The notes under the pieces were generated by a model that worked only from the letters and a program-made list of their open reading frames with translations, was not told where the DNA came from and ran no database searches. From Bacillota bacterium (GTDB lineage: Bacteria > Bacillota > Clostridia > Peptostreptococcales > Anaerovoracaceae), in contig JAEELK010000161.1 in assembly GCA_016282655.1 (NCBI GenBank), forward strand, positions 1-6,352: DNA of 6,352 nt. Reading direction: 5' to 3'. Every line of letters begins with the position of its first letter. Position 1 is the first letter of the stretch. Below, in pieces: positions 1 to 4,525 of this stretch. The translations under genes and the position numbers were made by a program.

Positions 1-1572
1 ATCTTCAATGAGGATACGATCCGCGAGGTGCTGAACATCCTGATGGAGCACGGCCTGAAAATCGACTACGGCGAGAAGATCGGCAAAACGATCATCTTCG
101 CCAAGAACCACGCGCACGCGGAGAAGATCCTGGAAGTCTTCGGCAAGGAGTATCCGCACCTTGTGGGCTATGCACAAGTCATCGACAACTACATCAACTA
201 TTCGCAAAGCGCCATCGATGAGTTCTCAGACCCGGCCAAGCTCCCGCAGATCGCCATTTCCGTGGACATGCTGGACACCGGCATAGACATTCCGGAGATC
301 CTCAATCTGGTCTTCTTCAAGAAAGTTCTGTCGAAAGCCAAGTTCTGGCAGATGATCGGCCGCGGCACACGTCTCTGCCCGGGCCTGATCGATGGCTTGG
401 ATAAAGACAAGTTCTACATCTTTGATTTCTGCGGAAATTTCGAGTTCTTCCGGATGAACAAAGGCAAGCCGACGGCCAATCAGATGGCACTGCAGGGCGC
501 AATTTTCGGCTTGGAGTTTGAGATGGCCTATAAGCTGCAGGATATTGCATATCAGAAAGAGCCCCTGATCGAATTTCGGAACGAGTTGGTGGAAGAGATG
601 ACTGGCAAAGTGCAGGAGTTGGATCGAAGCAATTACGCCATCCGCCAACACATCCGCTATGTGGATCAATACGCCAACAAAGAGAATTATACAGGACTCA
701 CCTATGAAGATACGCTGATCGTCCGGGAGGAAGTGGCTCCGTATATCCTGCCGGGCGATGATGAACCCAGCGCGGCACGTTTTGACGCGTTGTTGTACGG
801 CCTTGAACTGGCTTATCTTGCGGGGAAAAAGCACAGCGCTGCGCGGAAAGACCTGTTGGACAAGGTCGAGAGCATAGCCAGCGTTGCGAACATTCCGGAG
901 ATCATAGCGCAGTCTGATCTGATCGAGCGCATCTTACATACGGATTATTTGGAGACTGCGGAGATCGACGATTTGGAGCAGATCCGAAAAGCGCTGCGCG
1001 GGCTCATGAAATACCTGCCGCAGACGAAGCGCTATGTCTATCAGACAGACTTTACGGATGAGATCCTTTCGACGGAGTGGCGCGAGTCGGAGTTGGAAAA
1101 CGACGACCTTAAGAATTACAAGGCCAAGGCGGAATACTATGTCCGGCAGCATCAGGACAATGCCGTGATCGCCAAGCTAAGGAGCAATGTGCCCTTGAAT
1201 GCTGCAGATGTGAAGGCACTGGAAGAGATCCTCTGGAGCGAGGTCGGGACCAGACAGGAGTATCAGGCAGAATACGGGGAAAAACCGCTTGGAGAATTCG
1301 TGCGCGAGATCGTGGGGCTGGACATGAACGCGGCAAAAGAAGCATTTGCAGAATATCTGGACGAGACCAATCTGGACAGCCGGCAGATCTATTTTGTGAA
1401 TCAGATCGTAGAGTACATCGTTCAAAACGGTATGATGAAAGACCTCTCTGTACTGCAGGAAGCGCCGTTCACAGACCAGGGGAGCATCGTGGAGATCTTC
1501 CGGGATGTATCTGTATGGCAGGGCATTCGGCGCGTGATAGAGCAGGTCAACCGGAACGCGCTGGCCGCATAG
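1..1572 (+). CDS. hsdR: Type I restriction enzyme R subunit, EcoEI type (C-terminal part, 5' end outside window)
   Basis: Motor and nuclease subunit of a type I restriction-modification complex (with HsdM and HsdS); it translocates and cuts unmodified DNA. The frame is open from base 1 (523 codons visible), so the N-terminal nuclease and first helicase lobe lie upstream. Counting residues from base 1, the second helicase lobe shows motif IV around TIIFAKN (30-36), motif V with DTGIDIPE (92-99) and motif VI QMIGRGTR (117-124, arginine-finger motif), followed by FYIFDFCGNFEFF, typical of HsdR. The last ~140 residues match the EcoEI_R_C domain: a PLNAADVKALE stretch, GLDMNAAKEAFAEYLDE, then SRQIYFVNQIVEYI and APFTDQG. 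The GTG at base 28 is internal, not the start. The gene ends in TAG and converges on rarA. Bases 541-600 hold 27 G/C of 60, against 43 of 60 at 3901-3960 in cysK, suggesting horizontal acquisition. A type III or stand-alone helicase is less likely because of the C-terminal domain. Confidence 0.9.
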   Translation: MFNEDTIREVLNILMEHGLKIDYGEKIGKTIIFAKNHAHAEKILEVFGKEYPHLVGYAQVIDNYINYSQSAIDEFSDPAKLPQIAISVDMLDTGIDIPEILNLVFFKKVLSKAKFWQMIGRGTRLCPGLIDGLDKDKFYIFDFCGNFEFFRMNKGKPTANQMALQGAIFGLEFEMAYKLQDIAYQKEPLIEFRNELVEEMTGKVQELDRSNYAIRQHIRYVDQYANKENYTGLTYEDTLIVREEVAPYILPGDDEPSAARFDALLYGLELAYLAGKKHSAARKDLLDKVESIASVANIPEIIAQSDLIERILHTDYLETAEIDDLEQIRKALRGLMKYLPQTKRYVYQTDFTDEILSTEWRESELENDDLKNYKAKAEYYVRQHQDNAVIAKLRSNVPLNAADVKALEEILWSEVGTRQEYQAEYGEKPLGEFVREIVGLDMNAAKEAFAEYLDETNLDSRQIYFVNQIVEYIVQNGMMKDLSVLQEAPFTDQGSIVEIFRDVSVWQGIRRVIEQVNRNALAA

Positions 1573-1611
1573 AGAAAGCCTCTGAAAAACTATCATATAA
1601 AATACGAAAAA

Positions 1612-1650
1612 AACAAAAGATGCGCCGGCTTCCTGCCGCGCATCTTTGTT
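1612..1650. terminator. Bidirectional intrinsic terminator between hsdR and rarA
   Basis: Arms AACAAAAGATGCGC (1612-1625) and GCGCATCTTTGTT (1638-1650) pair apart from one extra A. GGC (1627-1629) pairs with GCC (1635-1637), leaving C1626 bulged and a TTCCT loop. Read on the minus strand, the hairpin lies three bases after the rarA stop and runs into TTTTGTTTTTTT, a strong U-tract. Read on the plus strand it is followed by a poorer T-rich run (CTTTGTTATC), so it can also end hsdR transcripts. The convergent layout fits one shared terminator. Confidence 0.85.
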
Positions 1651-1652
1651 AT

Positions 1653-2972
1653 CTATTTGTGCTGCTCTTTCCAAGCCTTGATCTGGGCCAGGCGCTCCTT
1701 GAAGCGGCCCTCCAGCCCCTGCTCCGTGGGCCGGTAGTACTCGCGGCCGAGGAGGGAGTCCGGCAGGCACTGCATGTCCGTGAGCTTGTCCTCAAAGTCG
1801 TGAGCGTACTGATAGCCCTTGCCGTAGCCGACCTCGCGCATGAGCTTGGTGACGCCGTTGCGGATCTGCAGGGGCACCGGCTCGGCGAGCTGGGAGAGGG
1901 CGTCCTGCCTGGCGGCCATATAGGCCGCGTCCACGGCGTTGGACTTGGGCGCCAGGGAGAGATAGATGACCGCCTGCGAGAGGTGTACGGCGCATTCCGG
2001 CATGCCGATGAAATGACAGGCCTGATAGGCGGCCACGGCGAGCTCCAGGGCCCGCGGGTCGGCCAGGCCGACGTCCTCGCTGGCGAAGCGCGTGACGCGG
2101 CGCGCCACGTAGAGCGGGTCCTCTCCGGCCTCCAGCATGCGGGCGAGCCAGTAGACGGCGGCGTCCGGATCCGAGTTGCGCATGGATTTGTGCAGGGCGG
2201 AGATGAGGTTGTAATGTTCCTCGCCGCTCTTGTCGTAGAGCAGGGACTTGCGGGAGGTGCACTGCTCCACGCTCTCGCGGCTCACGGTGGTGACGCTGCC
2301 TTCCAGGTCTCCGTTGAGCACGGCCATCTCCAGCGTGGAGAGGGCGCTGCGGGCGTCTCCGTTCGCGAAAGCCGCGATGAGGCGCAGCACGTCCTCTTCG
2401 ATGACGATCTCCTGTCCGCCGAAGCCGCGCGGGTCTTCGAGCGCGCGGCGGAGCAGGCGCAGAAGGTCCTCCTCCTCCAGGCTCTTCAGCACGAAGACTC
2501 TGCAGCGGGAAAGAAGCGCCCCGTTGACTTCGAAGGAGGGATTCTCCGTGGTGGCGCCGATGAGGATGATGCTGCCCTTTTCCACGAAGGGGAGGAAGGC
2601 GTCCTGCTGGGCCTTGTTGAAGCGATGGATCTCGTCCACGAAGACGATGGTCTTTTCGCCGAAGCGGCGGTGCTCCTCCGCCTCCTTCATGACCGTGCGG
2701 ATCTCTTTGATGCCGCTCGTGACCGCGGAAAAGTTGATGAAAGCCGCCTTCGTCTGGTTGGCGATGACGCCGGCCAGCGTGGTCTTTCCCACGCCGGGCG
2801 GCCCCCAGAAGATCATGGAGGAGACCATGTCCTGCTCGATGATGCGGCGGAGGACCTTACCGGGGCCAAGGAGATGCTGCTGCCCCACGATCTCGTCTAT
2901 GTTCTGCGGGCGCAGGCGCGCGGGCAGGGGCTGGGGCAGGGAAACGCCGCCCAGGCTCATCTGTTCTTCCAT
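1653..2972 (-). CDS. rarA: Replication-associated recombination protein A (RarA/MgsA), AAA+ ATPase
   Basis: Cytosolic AAA+ ATPase of the clamp-loader-related RarA/MgsA/WRNIP1 family, which acts at stalled replication forks and contacts single-stranded DNA and SSB. The 439 residues are close to the family norm (E. coli ~447). Visible motifs: N-terminal LPARLRPQNIDEIVGQQHLL (16-35); Walker A GPPGVGKT (57-64); Walker B IVFVDEIH (109-116); sensor 1 GATTENPSFEVN (139-150); the arginine-finger region LLSRCRVF (R156 or R158); sensor 2 GDARSAL (205-211, R208). The C-terminal half carries the RarA-specific oligomerisation domain, with YDKSGEEHYN (246-255), FASEDVGLADP (296-306), YQACHFIGMPEC (316-327) and YLSLAPKSN (337-345). 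The start at 2972 is fixed by AAAGGAGG seven bases upstream; the internal Met5 has no such site. The stop is TAG, just before a terminator. It lies 124 bases downstream of the YdbC-like gene in the same direction but has its own promoter candidate. The motif set leaves little doubt. Confidence 0.97.
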   Translation of the reverse strand: MEEQMSLGGVSLPQPLPARLRPQNIDEIVGQQHLLGPGKVLRRIIEQDMVSSMIFWGPPGVGKTTLAGVIANQTKAAFINFSAVTSGIKEIRTVMKEAEEHRRFGEKTIVFVDEIHRFNKAQQDAFLPFVEKGSIILIGATTENPSFEVNGALLSRCRVFVLKSLEEEDLLRLLRRALEDPRGFGGQEIVIEEDVLRLIAAFANGDARSALSTLEMAVLNGDLEGSVTTVSRESVEQCTSRKSLLYDKSGEEHYNLISALHKSMRNSDPDAAVYWLARMLEAGEDPLYVARRVTRFASEDVGLADPRALELAVAAYQACHFIGMPECAVHLSQAVIYLSLAPKSNAVDAAYMAARQDALSQLAEPVPLQIRNGVTKLMREVGYGKGYQYAHDFEDKLTDMQCLPDSLLGREYYRPTEQGLEGRFKERLAQIKAWKEQHK

Positions 2973-2979
2973 GGCCGAT

Positions 2980-2987
2980 CCTCCTTT
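2980..2987 (-). promoter_or_regulatory. rarA ribosome binding site
   Basis: On the minus strand this reads AAAGGAGG, near-perfect anti-16S complementarity, with a seven-base gap to the ATG at 2972. It decides the rarA start over Met5. Confidence 0.9.
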
Positions 2988-3007
2988 CGCGAGAAACTTC
3001 TGCCAAT

Positions 3008-3016
3008 ACTATAGCA
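3008..3016 (-). promoter_or_regulatory. Candidate rarA promoter (extended -10)
   Basis: Read on the minus strand the site is TGC-TATAGT: a TATAGT -10 (3008-3013, one mismatch to TATAAT) preceded by the TGn extended -10 element. A run of seven A's lies just upstream. No good -35 exists: the 17-base position (3031-3036) reads TTCCCT. The start point would be near 3001, giving a leader of about 28 bases. The extended -10 makes this plausible despite the weak -35. Confidence 0.55.
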
Positions 3017-3029
3017 GTTTTTTTGACGA

Positions 3030-3051
3030 AAGGGAATCGGCTCTTTCCCTT
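3030..3051. repeat. Seven-base inverted repeat upstream of rarA
   Basis: AAGGGAA (3030-3036) and TTCCCTT (3045-3051) are perfect arms around an eight-base spacer. Neither side is followed by a T-run in the right place, so it is not an intrinsic terminator. The left arm covers the -35 position of the rarA promoter candidate, so it might be an operator, or it may be chance. Confidence 0.4.
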
Positions 3052-3096
3052 GGAAGGCGGAGGAGCCGGGCGGCGCGTCATGGGGCGGGCTGCGGC

Positions 3097-3423
3097 CTAA
3101 AAAGGCGCGGCCTCGGCGCCGGCAGTTTCCGGCGCCTGCGGCGCGGCTGCAGCCGCGGACGGCTGTTCCTGCGCGGGAGCGCCGCTCCCGAACTCGTGCA
3201 GGAGCAGGCCGTGGAGCGCTTTGATCTCGTCCGCGGAAAGGGAGATGCCCCGGCTCATCTTCTCGTGGTCGGGGCTCCAATCGCGGAGGTCATAGCGCGC
3301 CGGCATGCCGTTGAAGGAGACCAGATTCAGTTCTTTGCTCCAGCCGCGCTGGTTGGTGGAAAGAACGCCGAAGGACTCCTCGATGGAAAAGACGAATTCG
3401 CGGTTCTGTTCTCTTTGGTTCAT
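3097..3423 (-). CDS. PC4/YdbC-family single-stranded-DNA-binding protein
   Basis: A small protein (108 residues) of the bacterial PC4-like family typified by Lactococcus YdbC, which binds single-stranded DNA as a dimer. The cellular role is not well defined; coactivator-like, replication or repair functions are suggested for the fold. Residues 9-75 hold the PC4 core: FVFSIEESFGVLS, then GWSKELN (27-33), FNGMPARYDLRDW, WSPDHEKM (49-56) and the closing RGISLSADEIKAL helix. The WSPDHEKM block is strongly diagnostic. Residues ~79-108 form a low-complexity Ala/Pro/Glu tail not needed for the fold, rich in DNA palindromes. The frame stays open upstream to 3495, but the ATG at 3423 is chosen because AAAGGAG sits eight bases before it and the family starts here; the longer version would begin inside the -35 box. 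It is transcribed toward rarA and divergently from cysK. Confidence 0.92.
   Translation of the reverse strand: MNQREQNREFVFSIEESFGVLSTNQRGWSKELNLVSFNGMPARYDLRDWSPDHEKMSRGISLSADEIKALHGLLLHEFGSGAPAQEQPSAAAAAPQAPETAGAEAAPF
3099..3120 (-). terminator. Weak intrinsic terminator overlapping the 3' end of the YdbC-like gene
   Basis: On the minus strand GGCGC (3116-3120), a seven-base loop and GCGCC (3104-3108) are followed directly by TTTTT (3099-3103). The T-run is the last sense codon (Phe, TTT) plus part of the TAG stop, so the hairpin lies inside the coding sequence. The stem is only five G/C pairs and the T-run is short. A stronger hairpin at 3115-3136 uses some of the same bases. Partial termination before rarA is plausible. 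Confidence 0.4.
3115..3136. repeat. Eight-base GC inverted repeat in the tail of the YdbC-like gene
   Basis: GGCGCCGG (3115-3122) and CCGGCGCC (3129-3136) are perfect arms around CAGTTT, in the Ala/Pro-rich tail coding region. It should form a stable RNA hairpin that competes with, or stacks on, the terminator-like hairpin at 3099-3120. Confidence 0.6.
3142..3157. repeat. Perfect 16-base palindrome in the tail of the YdbC-like gene
   Basis: CGCGGCTGCAGCCGCG equals its own reverse complement. It lies six bases from the preceding inverted repeat, within Ala/Pro codons. A protein-binding site, an RNA structure, or a chance product of GCN/CCN codon runs are all possible. Confidence 0.55.
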
Positions 3424-3431
3424 GTGTCGAT

Positions 3432-3438
3432 CTCCTTT
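3432..3438 (-). promoter_or_regulatory. Ribosome binding site of the YdbC-like gene
   Basis: On the minus strand this reads AAAGGAG, eight bases before the ATG at 3423. It selects that start over the upstream in-frame Met at 3495. Confidence 0.88.
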
Positions 3439-3466
3439 CGAACCCAGATTTCCTTTTGATAGATAG

Positions 3467-3495
3467 AGCATACAATAAATGGAAATATATGTCAA
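3467..3495 (-). promoter_or_regulatory. Strong sigma-A-type promoter of the YdbC-like gene
   Basis: On the minus strand a perfect TTGACA -35 (3490-3495) is followed by a 17-base AT-rich spacer and a TATGCT -10 (3467-3472, four of six). The start point would fall near 3460, giving a leader of about 37 bases. It can also feed rarA if the terminator at the end of the gene is leaky. Confidence 0.8.
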
Positions 3496-3523
3496 TCCTT
3501 ATTATTTTTTCCTTTTTCCAAAC

Positions 3524-3552
3524 TTGCTTTTCTCCGGAGGCTATGGCATATT
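3524..3552 (+). promoter_or_regulatory. Candidate cysK promoter
   Basis: TTGCTT (3524-3529), a 17-base spacer and CATATT (3547-3552), preceded by TGG, which gives an extended -10. Both hexamers are imperfect. The start point would be near 3559, about 28 bases before cysK. The eight-base palindrome CTCCGGAG (3532-3539) lies in the spacer and a T-rich stretch (3498-3519) lies upstream. No S-box or T-box structure is evident. It is the best plus-strand candidate I found in the divergent gap. Confidence 0.35.
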
Positions 3553-3573
3553 TAAACGGGAGACCCATGAAAC

Positions 3574-3578
3574 GGAGG
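3574..3578 (+). promoter_or_regulatory. cysK ribosome binding site
   Basis: GGAGG with an eight-base gap to the ATG at 3587. It decides the start against the upstream in-frame ATG at 3479 and the internal ATG at 3605. Confidence 0.88.
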
Positions 3579-3586
3579 ATGCGAAA

Positions 3587-4519
3587 ATGCCTGTTTATCA
3601 ACGGATGGAAGAACTGATCGGAAAGACGCCGCTCCTTGCGCTCGAGCGCATCGCGGCGGCGGAGCGCCTGCAGTGCAGGCTGCTCGCCAAGCTGGAGTGT
3701 TTCAATCCGGCCGGAAGCGCCAAGGACCGCATCGCCCTGAGCATGCTCGACTGCGCGGAGCGCAGCGGGCGCCTGCAGCCCGGCGCGGTGATCATAGAAC
3801 CCACGAGCGGAAACACCGGCGTTGCGCTCGCGGCGCTGGCCTCCGCCAGAGGCTATCGCTGCATCCTCACCATGCCGGAGAGCATGAGCCTGGAGCGCCG
3901 CCGCCTGCTTGCGGCCTACGGCGCGGAGATCGTGCTGACGCCCGCTTCGGAGGGCATGCAGGGCGCGGTCGCCCGCGCGGAGGAGCTGGCCGCCAAGACG
4001 CCGGGCGCTTTCATCCCCGGCCAGTTCGACAACCCGGACAATCCCGCCGCGCACTATCAGAGCACGGGCCCGGAGATCTGGAACGATACGGAAGGCGCCG
4101 TGGACGCCTTCGTAGCCGGCGTCGGGACCGGCGGCACGCTCAGCGGCAGCGGCAGATATCTGAAAGAGCAGAAGCCCTCGCTCTGCCTCGTGGCGGTGGA
4201 GCCTGCCGGCTCCCCGCTGCTCTCGCAGGGCAGGGCCGGAAAGCACGGCCTGCAGGGCATCGGCGCGAACTTCGTGCCGGCGAACCTGGACCGCGGTCTC
4301 ATCGACCGCATCGTGACCGTTACGGACGAAGACGCTTATGCGGCAAGCCGCATGCTGGCGGCCAGAGAAGGCCTGCTCTGCGGCATCAGCTCCGGCGCGG
4401 CGCTCTGGGCGGCGCTGCAGCTGGCAAAAGAAGAAGCCTTCGCCGGGAAATGCATCGTCGCGCTCTTGCCGGACACCGGCGAGCGCTATCTCAGCACAGC
4501 GCTGTTCAGCGGAGAATAA
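3587..4519 (+). CDS. cysK: Cysteine synthase (O-acetylserine sulfhydrylase A)
   Basis: PLP enzyme that makes L-cysteine from O-acetylserine and sulfide in the cytosol, the last step of cysteine biosynthesis. The 310 residues are the usual CysK length. Visible motifs: N-terminal ELIGKTPLL (9-17); NPAGSAKDR (40-48) with the Schiff-base lysine K46; the substrate loop PTSGNTG (72-78); MPESMSLERR (96-105); QFDNPDNPAAHYQSTGPEIW (146-165); the PLP-phosphate loop GTGGT (180-184); GISSG (266-270); and PDTGERYLST (295-304). The motif usually reads S-V-K-D-R, so Ala45 is a mild variation. The ATG at 3587 is chosen from its Shine-Dalgarno; 36 further in-frame codons upstream (from 3479) do not resemble the family. 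It is divergent from the YdbC-like gene and is followed after six bases by the nucleoside-kinase gene, with no terminator between them. CysM-type enzymes are less likely given the QFDNPDNP and GPEIW signatures. Confidence 0.96.
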   Translation: MPVYQRMEELIGKTPLLALERIAAAERLQCRLLAKLECFNPAGSAKDRIALSMLDCAERSGRLQPGAVIIEPTSGNTGVALAALASARGYRCILTMPESMSLERRRLLAAYGAEIVLTPASEGMQGAVARAEELAAKTPGAFIPGQFDNPDNPAAHYQSTGPEIWNDTEGAVDAFVAGVGTGGTLSGSGRYLKEQKPSLCLVAVEPAGSPLLSQGRAGKHGLQGIGANFVPANLDRGLIDRIVTVTDEDAYAASRMLAAREGLLCGISSGAALWAALQLAKEEAFAGKCIVALLPDTGERYLSTALFSGE

Positions 4520-4525
4520 ATAAAG

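Noticed and set aside
28..30. GTG at base 28 as the start of the restriction subunit
   Set aside because: The frame is open to base 1, and the protein lacks its nuclease and first helicase lobe, so the gene begins outside the window.
1515..3014. Plus-strand open frame of about 500 codons opposite rarA
   Set aside because: Antisense shadow of rarA with His/Gly/Arg/Ala-rich composition, no motif, and passage through the hsdR end and the terminator.
2248..3459. Plus-strand open frame of 403 codons opposite rarA and the YdbC-like gene
   Set aside because: Shadow frame rich in Ser/Arg with no family features; it crosses the promoter and start regions of two real genes.
3424..3495. N-terminal extension of the YdbC-like protein to the ATG at 3495
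   Set aside because: That start lies inside the -35 box and would be upstream of the predicted transcript start. The extension does not look like the family, and AAAGGAG supports the start at 3423.
3479..3586. N-terminal extension of CysK to the ATG at 3479
   Set aside because: The extension is translated promoter DNA (Phe/Tyr-rich) with no ribosome binding site; GGAGG and family length support 3587.
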